From CALMEC01 sp964393105 (GTDB taxonomy: Bacteria; Actinomycetota; Thermoleophilia; Miltoncostaeales; Miltoncostaeaceae), in assembly GCA_964393105.1 (NCBI GenBank), contig CAYMSM010000038.1, forward strand, positions 1 through 22,047: a DNA stretch of 22,047 nt. Reading direction: 5' to 3'. The position numbers and the translations under genes are program-made. The first letter of the stretch is position 1, and every line of letters begins with the position of its first letter. The notes under the pieces were generated by a model that made no database searches, was not told the origin of the DNA, and was given only the letters and a program-made list of their open reading frames with translations. Below are positions 7,248-14,122 of this stretch, piece by piece.

Positions 7248-9200
7248 GGACGAGTACACCGGGCGCACCGCGGTGCTCCAGGGAAGCCGGCCCGGCGCGG
7301 GGTTGCCCGGGATCTCGTACCGCCACGCAAGGACGCCCATGGGCGCGCCCCGCCAGTTCTGGATGGCGGTGACCAACTCGACGAGCTCGCCTGGCGCGTT
7401 GAGTGTCCCCGGGAACATCACGTCGCCTGCGAACGCCAGGACCTGACCTGACCCGACCGCGCGACGAAGCGCCGCCGGTGAGCCGTCCACGTTTGTCGCG
7501 ATGACTTGGGCGCCGGACGGCACCCGGTTGAACGCGCCCGCGATCCCGTCCAGCACGGGGACCGTCAGCGGCCGCGCGGGCAGAGCCGAAGCGATGGCCG
7601 CCGCCGGGACCGTCAGGGCGCCGCCCGCTGCGGGGACCGTGGCGGCCCCGATCAGCACCTCACGCAGATCGGCGAGCGACGACCCGTCGGGGGCGCGGGT
7701 GAACGCGTCGGGGTCGGTGACGATCAGCGTTCCGCCTGCGCGCACCCAGGAGATGACCGCCTCGACAAAGGACCGGTCCAGCGTCTCGCCGCGGGGCAGC
7801 CACATTGTCGTCGCGCGGGTAAGGCGCGCCGGATCGGATACCAGTCGGGTGTCGGCGTCGAAGACGAATGCCGAATGGGCAAGCTCGCCGAGAACGGAGT
7901 AGGTGGTGTAGAGCTGGTCTGCGACCGTGCGCGGTCGCTCACCGAACACCTTGCCGGGCTGCCCCTGCCCCTCACTCGCCGTGGCGTACACGATGACGTG
8001 CGCAGGATCGACCGGGGGCGCCGGCAGCCGCGTGCCGCGCAGCGCCCGCGCGATCGCGAGCATCCCTGCGAAGACCTTGGGCCGCCGCGCGCGCGGGTTG
8101 TTCTCGGCGTACAGGGTCAAGTCGGTCGCACCGGCGCGCAGTGACTGCGTCGCCCATGTCCACACGTCCTCCGGCTCGGGATCGTATCCCTGGTAGGGAA
8201 ATGCCTGGACGATCGTGCGGATCCGCTTGCCGGTCAGGTCGGCCATGAGCTTCGTCCCGAAGCCGTGGTTGTAGCGGCCGCGCCCCGGTGTCCGCACCTC
8301 GTCGTAGGAGGTGTAGGGATCGAGCTCGACGACGTCGGCGAAGTCCGCGAGCTTCGTGTAGTCCCACGGGATGAACCCGTCGATCCAGGCATAGCTGTTG
8401 GGGCTGACCAGCCCGTTGGGATCGAGCTGCTTGATCAGCCGCGCCTGCTCTGCTCGCAATGCGAAGTACCGCTCGCCGGTGTAGCGGTTGAACGCGAGCC
8501 ACTTGAGCCCCTCCTGCGGGTCGCCCGTAGGCTTGGCGTCGGCTGCGGGTGACGGCTGACCGTACCGCTTGGCGATCTCGGCGACGAACCTCCGGCCCGC
8601 CGACGACTTGGCGGCGGGGCCGAACGGCGGAAAGATCATCGGCTCGTCGACCCCGGTGTAGTAGCTGCGATACGGCAGGTTGCGGTACTTCGGGACGATC
8701 CGCCGGATCTCGCTGAGCGCTGTGCGCTGCCACCCTGCGCCCAGCATGTTGTAGCGGCGAGCCGCGATCTTGAGCTTGATGTTCCACGACGTGTGCAGCT
8801 TGCGGACCTTCGCGAGCTTCGCCACCCGAAGCTCCAGGTTGACGTCGAACTTGACACCGGTCCGGGTGTAATGGCGCAGGTAGTTCGCACGGTTGAACCA
8901 TCCCGCCTTCGGCTCCACCCTGTTGATGGGCAGATCGAACGGCAACGCCGTCGAGCCGGAGAACCAGAACCCGTTCTGACCCGCCGTACGTAGGATCGAG
9001 TTGACCTGTCGCGCCCACTGAGGCGTGGTGAACGGGTTCTTGCCCGGACGCCACGCGGGGAGGTTCTGCTGGCGAAGCTCCGGCCCCCACCCGAACACCG
9101 CGCCCATCGGACGATCGGGAGCATCCACCGCGCTCGCCCCAGTCGAGGTGATCAGCAGGCCCGCAGCAACCGCGGCGAGCAAATGGCGCGGACCCGGCAT
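7239..9200 (-). CDS. Large secreted protein with glycoside-hydrolase-like barrel and GATase-like C-terminal domain
   Basis: A 653-aa protein with a signal peptide (cleavage near ASA, residue 24). Residues 30-390 look like a TIM barrel of GH42-like type, with alternating hydrophobic strands and candidate acids in SYYTGVDEP (D185, E186) and VVELDPYTSYDE (E292, D294). Residues about 400-640 resemble the Rossmann/GATase-like trimerisation domain of beta-galactosidases (ISWVRAGGTLIVTDPDAF; GQVLAFAGDVMFPGTLN). I infer an extracellular carbohydrate-active enzyme; the substrate and the true catalytic pair are unknown. It may be only a distant family member. ATG 9200 gives the signal peptide directly, though no strong ribosome site precedes it. 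Confidence 0.7.
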   Translation of the reverse strand: MPGPRHLLAAVAAGLLITSTGASAVDAPDRPMGAVFGWGPELRQQNLPAWRPGKNPFTTPQWARQVNSILRTAGQNGFWFSGSTALPFDLPINRVEPKAGWFNRANYLRHYTRTGVKFDVNLELRVAKLAKVRKLHTSWNIKLKIAARRYNMLGAGWQRTALSEIRRIVPKYRNLPYRSYYTGVDEPMIFPPFGPAAKSSAGRRFVAEIAKRYGQPSPAADAKPTGDPQEGLKWLAFNRYTGERYFALRAEQARLIKQLDPNGLVSPNSYAWIDGFIPWDYTKLADFADVVELDPYTSYDEVRTPGRGRYNHGFGTKLMADLTGKRIRTIVQAFPYQGYDPEPEDVWTWATQSLRAGATDLTLYAENNPRARRPKVFAGMLAIARALRGTRLPAPPVDPAHVIVYATASEGQGQPGKVFGERPRTVADQLYTTYSVLGELAHSAFVFDADTRLVSDPARLTRATTMWLPRGETLDRSFVEAVISWVRAGGTLIVTDPDAFTRAPDGSSLADLREVLIGAATVPAAGGALTVPAAAIASALPARPLTVPVLDGIAGAFNRVPSGAQVIATNVDGSPAALRRAVGSGQVLAFAGDVMFPGTLNAPGELVELVTAIQNWRGAPMGVLAWRYEIPGNPAPGRLPWSTAVRPVYSSLP

Positions 9201-9466
9201 CGGACGACATCATTACCAATCGCACGCCAAGAGCCAAGCGCATTCGAGGGGACGGTGGCACGGACGATGGGGGCACGCCGACCGTCGGGTGTGGATGGGT
9301 TCTGTCGAAATGCGGGGCAGGCCGCTCTTGGCGACCCGCCCCGCCGGCCCGTGCTTCGGGGATCACCAGGCACCAGGGAGATCGTCGCCGGCGACGTCGC
9401 GCCAGGTGCCGCCGTAACGCCGGACCCGGGAGCGATGTCCCGGTGGTCGGCGATGCGGATGCGTGC
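9201..9466. other. 266-bp gap with a nested palindrome, downstream of the ArsR operon
   Basis: No gene is supported. The region separates the SRPBCC stop from the start of the secreted glycosidase-like gene and should contain that gene's promoter, although no consensus box stands out. Confidence 0.3.
9369..9410. terminator. Nested GC-rich stem-loop after the ArsR/SRPBCC operon
   Basis: GGCACC (9369-9374) pairs with GGTGCC (9405-9410). Between them lies a perfect 14-bp palindrome, CGTCGCCGGCGACG (9383-9396). It sits 57-98 bp beyond the SRPBCC stop codon in the direction of transcription. There is no T-run, so it could be a T-less terminator or a protein site. Confidence 0.3.
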
Positions 9467-9955
9467 TCAGCGAAGCGAGACCGCGACGTCCTCCAGCAAG
9501 TCCATCGCTTTCTGCATCCCGGTCTCCATCCCGGAGTTGATGTGTGCGTCACGGTGCTCTTTGCTCGTGTGCTGCACGAGGACCGTGAGGGTCGTGCGCC
9601 CGTCCTGTTCGGTGAGCGTCAGGGTGTTCAGCGCTTCGCCTTCGGGCATGCCCTCGTAGACCTCGGTCGAGACGATCCGCTCGTTCGGGACGATCTCGCG
9701 GTACTCGCCGTGGAAGGCGACCTCGAGCCCGTCATGCGTCACCATCACGTAGCGCCAAGTGCCGCCGACCCGCAGGTCGATCTCGGCGATCGTTGCCTCG
9801 CCGAAGCCCGCGGTCCACCAGCGCCGGACCAGCTCGGGCGTGGTCCACGCCTTGTACACCAGGTGCTTGGGCGCGTCGAAATCCCGCGTGATGAGGATCT
9901 GCTCATCGGTGGGGAGCGTCACCGTCGCCGTCCCTCTACTCGTGCCTGTCACCAT
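9467..9955 (-). CDS. SRPBCC/AHSA1-family protein
   Basis: A 162-aa protein of the Bet v1-like (START/SRPBCC) fold with the AHSA1 signature: ITRDFDAPKHLVYKAWTTPELVRRWW near the N-terminus, GGTWRYVMV in the middle, and a long C-terminal helix (MQKAMDLLEDVAVSL). Such proteins bind small hydrophobic ligands; no ligand can be named. ATG 9955 is set by a strong AAGGAGG 7 nt upstream. It overlaps the end of the arsR-type gene by 20 bp. An ArsR repressor followed by an AHSA1 protein is a common bacterial pairing, probably co-regulated by the repressor. Confidence 0.92.
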   Translation of the reverse strand: MVTGTSRGTATVTLPTDEQILITRDFDAPKHLVYKAWTTPELVRRWWTAGFGEATIAEIDLRVGGTWRYVMVTHDGLEVAFHGEYREIVPNERIVSTEVYEGMPEGEALNTLTLTEQDGRTTLTVLVQHTSKEHRDAHINSGMETGMQKAMDLLEDVAVSLR

Positions 9956-10289
9956 CTCGCTCCTCCTTCTTGAGCTCCTCCAACACGACATCCAGCTGCT
10001 CGAAGCGCTCGGACCACGAGCGCTCGTAGCCCTTTACCCAGTCATGAATGGGCTTGAGCGCGTGGCCGTTGAGGCGGTACAACCGCTGTCGTCCTTCGCC
10101 GCGCACGTCGACCAGTCCCACTTCCCGGAGCACCCGTAGGTGCTTGGACACCTGTGGCTGAGCCAGCCCGAGCAGGCGCACCACGTCGTTGACGGGGCGC
10201 TCCCCGCCGGCGAGGGCGTCCAGGATCTGTCGCCGCCGGGGTTCGGCCACTGCGTTGAACGCGTCCGTTGTCGTCGCTGCTCGCGCCAT
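9936..10289 (-). CDS. ArsR-family winged-helix repressor
   Basis: A 117-aa regulator with the ArsR winged helix: FNAVAEPRRRQILDALAGGE (helix 1), VNDVVRLLGLAQPQVSKHLRVLREVGLV (helix-turn-helix) and a wing with GRQRLYRL. The metal-binding ELCVCDL-type motif is absent, so it is probably not a metal sensor; the C-terminal helix WVKGYERSWSERFEQLD is typical of the subgroup paired with AHSA1 proteins. ATG 10289 lies 7 nt after TATATT in a very AT-rich stretch, suggesting a leaderless mRNA and autoregulation. It overlaps the SRPBCC gene, which is translated from its own ribosome site inside this gene. Confidence 0.92.
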   Translation of the reverse strand: MARAATTTDAFNAVAEPRRRQILDALAGGERPVNDVVRLLGLAQPQVSKHLRVLREVGLVDVRGEGRQRLYRLNGHALKPIHDWVKGYERSWSERFEQLDVVLEELKKEERDGDRHE

Positions 10290-10294
10290 GGACC

Positions 10295-10311
10295 CAAATA
10301 TATATCTATAT
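10295..10311 (-). promoter_or_regulatory. AT-rich promoter and candidate ArsR operator
   Basis: In a GC-rich surround this 17-bp block is almost entirely A/T (AAATATATATCTATAT on the plus strand) with an imperfect TATA-GA-TATA dyad. On the minus strand it supplies TATATT 7 nt before the arsR start. A repressor bound here would block its own promoter. Confidence 0.5.
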
Positions 10312-10395
10312 CGGCATGTGTCAACCCGCGGCGTCGAGCGTGGGTGTGATCGCGACGCTCATCGACCAGGCCAGAGTGAGTTCAGACCCACACCG

Positions 10396-11160
10396 TCACG
10401 AGCCGCCGAACTGCCCCAGGGTGTCGGCGCGAAGCCCGAGGCGCAGCGTCTCGAGCGGGATGATCTCCTCGGGCGCGATGTTGCCGAGGTTGACGTTGGG
10501 GCCGAACATCGTGATGAACCACACCTGCTGCTGCTTCTGCGGCGCCTCGAACAGGAGCTTGGTGTGGTCGATGGAGTGGACGATCTCGTCGACCAGGCCG
10601 GAGCGGATCTCGCCGTCGGGCCGGTAGAGGCCGGCGTTGCCCGTCTCGCGCGCCTCGGTGATGACCTTCCAGGCGCCGGCGGCCAGCTCGGCGGTGATCA
10701 TCTCGACCCAGCGATACGGGGCGACGACGGCCGCTGTGTCCTTGGACCCGACCTCCGACAGCACGACGAAGTCCTTTGCGAGCGTCTCGATGTAGCCCAA
10801 CTTCTCGTCGTGGGCCAGCGTGATCGACCCGTCCGAGACCTCGACGTGGCTCAGGCCGAGGTCCGACACCCAGCTGCGCCACTCGTCGAACTTTCCCTGC
10901 TCCAGCGCGACCTCGAGCAGCGTGCCCCCCAGCACGACCGGCACGCCGATCTCGTGGTACAGGGCGATCTTGTCGCGCAGGTTGTGCGTGACGTACGAGG
11001 TGCCCCACCCCAGCTTGACGATGTCCACGTAGTCGCCACACGCGGCGAAGTGCCCCTCGATCTGGTCGAGCGTATGGCCCTTGTCCATGACGTGGGTCAA
11101 GCCGATCTCGCGCGGTTTGGCCGGGCGCTCAGGCGTCGTCAGGAAGCTCGGCGCGCTCAT
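10396..11160 (-). CDS. comA: Phosphosulfolactate synthase (ComA family)
   Basis: A 254-aa (beta/alpha)8 enzyme of the ComA family (PF02679). The known reaction is addition of sulfite to phosphoenolpyruvate giving (R)-2-phospho-3-sulfolactate, the first step of coenzyme M synthesis in methanogens and of sulfolactate synthesis in Bacillus (YitD). All conserved blocks are present: GLTHVMDKG, VDIVKLGWGTSYV, GGTLLEVALEQGK, LSHVEVSDG, VVLSEVGSKD, ITEARETG, LLFEAPQKQQQVWFI, NVNLGNIAPEE and LETLRLGLRADT. The ATG at 11160 overlaps the TGA of the flavoprotein gene (ATGA), so the two are translationally coupled. The end product here is unknown because no ComB, ComC or ComDE gene is nearby. Confidence 0.92.
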   Translation of the reverse strand: MSAPSFLTTPERPAKPREIGLTHVMDKGHTLDQIEGHFAACGDYVDIVKLGWGTSYVTHNLRDKIALYHEIGVPVVLGGTLLEVALEQGKFDEWRSWVSDLGLSHVEVSDGSITLAHDEKLGYIETLAKDFVVLSEVGSKDTAAVVAPYRWVEMITAELAAGAWKVITEARETGNAGLYRPDGEIRSGLVDEIVHSIDHTKLLFEAPQKQQQVWFITMFGPNVNLGNIAPEEIIPLETLRLGLRADTLGQFGGS

Positions 11161-12380
11161 CGGATCAGCTCCGCGGCGGCGCGTCCGGCCCGGCGCCCGT
11201 AGACCACCGTGTCCAGAAGCGAGTTGCCCATCAGGCGGTTGGTGCCGTGCACGCCTCCCGCGATCTCGCCACAGGCGAATACGCCCGCGAGTGTGGTCTG
11301 TCCGTGTGGGTCGATGACGAGCCCTCCATTTCGGTAGTGCAGCACCGGGTAGACGAGCACGCGCTCGCGGGTGATGTCGACCCCGGCCTTGGTGTAGCGG
11401 TTGTAGACGTACGCGAGGCGGTCCTGCGTGAACCCCGCTCCCTTCTCACGGTCGATCGCCGCGGTGTCGAGCCAAACCGCGGCACGACCGTTGGGGGCGA
11501 TCACGCCACGGCCGGCGTCGACCGCGTCGACGATGCCCTGGGCGACGACGTCGCGCGGCGCCATCTCGTCGACGAACCGCTCGCCGTCGGCATCGTGCAG
11601 TGTCGCCCCGTAGGCGCGGGTGGTCTCGGGCAGCGCGTAGCCGGCCAGGGCCTCGGGCCACACGGATCCCGTGGGGTGCTTCTGCCACGAGTCCAGGTGG
11701 ATCCCCTCGGCGCCGAGAGCCAGGGCCAGGTTGAGCACCTCGGGCGTGGCGTCGGGATGGTTGGTGCTGCCGACGCCGAGCGCCGCCGCCTCGCCCGCGA
11801 GGCCGCCGCCGGCCGCCAACACGACGGCGGCGGCGGCGATGCGGTGCTCGTCTCCGGTCTTTGTCCGCAGCGTGGCGCGCCAACCGTCCCCGTCGGGGTC
11901 GAGCGCCTGCAGCGCCGAGGACTCCCGGACGTCCGCCGCGCTGCCGCGCACGGCGGCGCGAAGCGCCTGCACCATGTCGGCGCCCGTTCGCTCGCCCGCT
12001 TGCAGGAGCCGCTCACGGCTGGCGCCACCGCAGCGGATCACCCGGTACCGGCCGTCGTCGCGGCTGAACGTGACACCGAGCGAGGCGAGCCAGTGGATCG
12101 CCTCGGGGCCGCCGTCGACCAGCGTGCGCACCAGATCGGGCACGCCGTCGCCGTGGCCCGCCGCGAACGTGTCCTCGTAGTGAGAGCAGACGGTGTCGCC
12201 GTCGCCCACGGCGGCCTGAATCCCACCCTGCGCCCGGCCGGTGTTGGACGCGCCCAGCGCCGACTTGGTCGCGACGATCACCGATGCTCCGCGGGCGCGG
12301 GCGGCCAGCGCGGCGCTCATTCCGGCGCCGCCAGAGCCAACGACCAGCACGTCGCAGCGGTCGTGGGAATCGACGCTCAT
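11157..12380 (-). CDS. Compact NadB/FrdA-like FAD-dependent oxidoreductase
   Basis: A 407-aa flavoprotein of the succinate dehydrogenase/fumarate reductase/L-aspartate oxidase family. It has the FAD-binding VVGSGGAGMSAAL (13-25), the flavin-loop ASNTGRAQGGIQAA and the terminal GTNRLMGNSLLDTVVYGRRAG. Substrate-site residues of the family are kept: His in KHPTGS, Arg in LPETTRAYGA, ERFVDEMAPRDVV, and His in VLHYRNGG. The C-terminal helical domain of NadB (about 540 aa) is missing. No nadA or nadC is nearby, and it is coupled to comA, so I infer a substrate that is a sulfonate analogue of a C4 acid, such as sulfolactate, sulfoacrylate or cysteate. ATG 12380 follows AGGGA by 3 nt. Confidence 0.85.
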   Translation of the reverse strand: MSVDSHDRCDVLVVGSGGAGMSAALAARARGASVIVATKSALGASNTGRAQGGIQAAVGDGDTVCSHYEDTFAAGHGDGVPDLVRTLVDGGPEAIHWLASLGVTFSRDDGRYRVIRCGGASRERLLQAGERTGADMVQALRAAVRGSAADVRESSALQALDPDGDGWRATLRTKTGDEHRIAAAAVVLAAGGGLAGEAAALGVGSTNHPDATPEVLNLALALGAEGIHLDSWQKHPTGSVWPEALAGYALPETTRAYGATLHDADGERFVDEMAPRDVVAQGIVDAVDAGRGVIAPNGRAAVWLDTAAIDREKGAGFTQDRLAYVYNRYTKAGVDITRERVLVYPVLHYRNGGLVIDPHGQTTLAGVFACGEIAGGVHGTNRLMGNSLLDTVVYGRRAGRAAAELIR

Positions 12381-12416
12381 TTCCCTATCGTAACGAATAG
12401 CTCCGATAACGCACGT

Positions 12417-13319
12417 TTATCCGTCAGCGTCGAGTTGTGCGCGTGCGAACTCCAGGAACGCCGTCGTCAGGCGCGTCGGGGTGCGCCCGGCCGGCCGGAC
12501 GACCGAAAAGTCGCGGGCCAGCTCATGCCCCTCGATCGAGAGTGCGATCAGTCGCCCCTCAGCGATTTCCGGGTCGACTGTCAACCTCGACATGACGGTG
12601 AGACCAATCCCGTTCAGCACCGCCGTCTTGACCGATTGCTGCAACCCCAGCTCCATCTCGACATCTATGTCCTGAAGCCGGATCCCGGCGGTGCGGAAGG
12701 CCTCCTCCAACACCGCCCGCACCCCGGAACCACGCTGCTGCATCAGGAGCGGGAGTCGAGAGAGCTCGTCAAGGCCGATCGATGCGCGGGAGGCGAGCGT
12801 GTGACCCGGCGGGACGATCACCACCAGCTCGTCGCGGAGAAACGGCGCGTACTCGAGGCCACGCTGCGGACGCGCGGCGCCAACGATGCCAAGCTCGAGC
12901 TCCCCGTCCACCACCCGGTCGCAGATCGTTTGGGTGTCGTGGACGACAAGGCTCACGGTCACGTCCGGGTGCGCCTCGCGGAACTTCCCGAGCAGCCGCG
13001 GCAGCAGCACCTCGCCCGGGCCCGTGGACGAGCCGAGCTGCAGGCGCCCGGCGATACGCTCCCCGACCTCCCCCATCTCGCGCTCCAAGTCCGCCTCCAG
13101 CGCGATCATCCGGCGCGCATGCACCTCGAGGACCTGACCGGCCTCGGTCAACCCCACCCTGCGGCCGTTGCGATCGAGGAGCCGCTGGCCCAACCGCTCC
13201 TCGAGGATGCGGATCTGCGCCGAGACCGCCGGCTGTGAGATGCCGAGATCCTCGGCGGCCGACGAGAACGACCCACGGTCGACGACCGCGCAGAACGTCA
13301 CGAGATGGCGGAGGTCCAC
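12417..13319 (-). CDS. LysR-family regulator (CysL/CbbR-like)
   Basis: A 300-aa LysR regulator. The N-terminal winged HTH is typical: LVTFCAVVDRGSFSSAAEDLGISQPAVSAQIRILEERLG. The effector domain starts at about residue 90 with LQLGSSTGPGEVLLPRLLGKF, a pattern seen in the CysL/CbbR branch; CysL controls sulfite reduction genes in Bacillus. It is 36 bp upstream of the flavoprotein gene on the same strand, so it probably heads the operon and regulates it, perhaps in response to a sulfur compound (inference). The start is GTG 13319; TAGAAT lies 9 nt before it and there is no ribosome site, again pointing to a near-leaderless mRNA. Confidence 0.9.
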   Translation of the reverse strand: MDLRHLVTFCAVVDRGSFSSAAEDLGISQPAVSAQIRILEERLGQRLLDRNGRRVGLTEAGQVLEVHARRMIALEADLEREMGEVGERIAGRLQLGSSTGPGEVLLPRLLGKFREAHPDVTVSLVVHDTQTICDRVVDGELELGIVGAARPQRGLEYAPFLRDELVVIVPPGHTLASRASIGLDELSRLPLLMQQRGSGVRAVLEEAFRTAGIRLQDIDVEMELGLQQSVKTAVLNGIGLTVMSRLTVDPEIAEGRLIALSIEGHELARDFSVVRPAGRTPTRLTTAFLEFARAQLDADG

Positions 13320-13422
13320 GGTGGGTCGATTCTACCGCCGAGCTGGCGCACCGTGTCTGGTGTGACGCGTGATGGCAACCGGCATGACATTTGTGGCGCC
13401 GGAGCGTGGCCGCGCTTGGAAG

Positions 13423-13428
13423 TAGGAT
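13423..13428 (+). promoter_or_regulatory. -10 element before the ECF sigma remnant
   Basis: TAGGAT is followed by 6 nt and ATG 13435, the same leaderless arrangement as elsewhere in the window. The promoter thus appears to be kept although the gene is decayed. Confidence 0.35.
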
Positions 13429-13434
13429 CCGCAC

Positions 13435-13752
13435 ATGCACTCTCGGCGGACCACCACGCTGGTCAACGCCGCCGCCGACGGTGACCAGCACGCGTGGGAT
13501 GCGATCGTCCCGCAGTTCCTGAGGCTCGCGTGGGCGACCGTTCGGTCGTACCGGCTTGACGACGCGGCGGCGGCCGATGTCGTTCAGAAACGTGCTGGCT
13601 GCGGCTGGTCGAGAACCTCGGCAAGCTCCGCGAGCCCGAGCGGCTCGGTGGATGGCTCGCCCACGACGGCACGCCGTGAGTGCCTGCGAAGCCTTCGCAG
13701 CGCCAGACGGTCCATTCCCGTCGATGACGACGCGGTGTTCGACAGGGCATGA
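13435..13752 (+). pseudogene. Decayed ECF sigma factor: out-of-frame segment and missing region 4
   Basis: The first 51 residues (LVNAAADGDQHAWDAIVPQF...DAAAADVVQ) are the start of sigma region 2. Residues 52-75 are nonsense, but the frame beginning at 13596 reads WLRLVENLGKLREPERL up to 13661, the expected continuation. The original frame resumes at 13663 with TTARRECLRSLRSARR and PVDDDAVFD. Two net extra bases near 13588-13595 and one in the CCC at 13660-13662 explain this. Sigma region 4 (about 70 residues, needed for -35 recognition) is absent; TGA follows at 13750. A functional product is unlikely. Sequencing errors could explain the shifts, but not the missing region 4. Confidence 0.75.
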
Positions 13753-14066
13753 TCCTGCTGATGCACGAACCCACCTGCGCGCGCCACCGAGGCGCCGTGA
13801 TGACGACCCCCAAAGACGACGACGCCCTGCTCGCCGAGCTCGCACGCTTGCTCGCCCGCGTCGATCGGTCCAAGCGCTCGATCATCGGTCAGATCGTCCC
13901 GCCGGGACGGGCCGAGGTCGTCGTCCGGTTCCCCGGCGCCGAGTTGCCGGTCCAGGCGGATGAGCTCGGGCGCTTCCAGGCGAGCGGCCTTCGCCCCGGA
14001 CCCGTCAGCCTGCGCTGCGAGCTGGCCGACGGACGCACAATCGAGACCGGCTGGGTCACGATCTGA
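13749..14066 (+). CDS. Internally deleted partner protein of the actinobacterial ECF sigma cassette
   Basis: A 105-aa product from ATG 13749, which overlaps the sigma stop (ATGA); ATG 13800 would give 88 aa. The N-terminus DDDALLAELARLLARVD and the C-terminus IIGQIVPPGRAEV...LPVQADELGRFQASGLRPGPVSLRCEL...TGWVTI match, from memory, a small protein encoded after ECF sigma genes in many actinobacteria, often with a CHAT protein as third gene. In those proteins I recall 60-80 more residues between the two parts; here they are joined directly at RVDRSKRS. The C-terminal half has a beta-sandwich look. No CHAT gene follows. It is probably non-functional or a mini-version. Confidence 0.6.
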   Translation: MILLMHEPTCARHRGAVMTTPKDDDALLAELARLLARVDRSKRSIIGQIVPPGRAEVVVRFPGAELPVQADELGRFQASGLRPGPVSLRCELADGRTIETGWVTI

Positions 14067-14122
14067 CCGACGGAGGCGCTCCGGACTCACTCGTCGCGCC
14101 CGCGGCGGATCCCGCCGAGCGG

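Noticed and set aside
6047..7372. Long Arg-rich plus-strand frame inside the subtilase gene
   Set aside because: It is a frame-shifted shadow of the protease; the catalytic triad lies in the other frame.
11157..12380. Assignment as nadB of NAD biosynthesis
   Set aside because: The C-terminal domain is missing, no nadA or nadC is adjacent, and the gene is coupled to comA; the family match alone does not fix the substrate.
11247..13238. A 663-codon plus-strand open frame opposite the LysR and flavoprotein genes
   Set aside because: It is antisense to two genes with clear domains, spans both of them and their gap, and its translation is Arg/Gln/Asp-rich without any domain: a GC-rich shadow.
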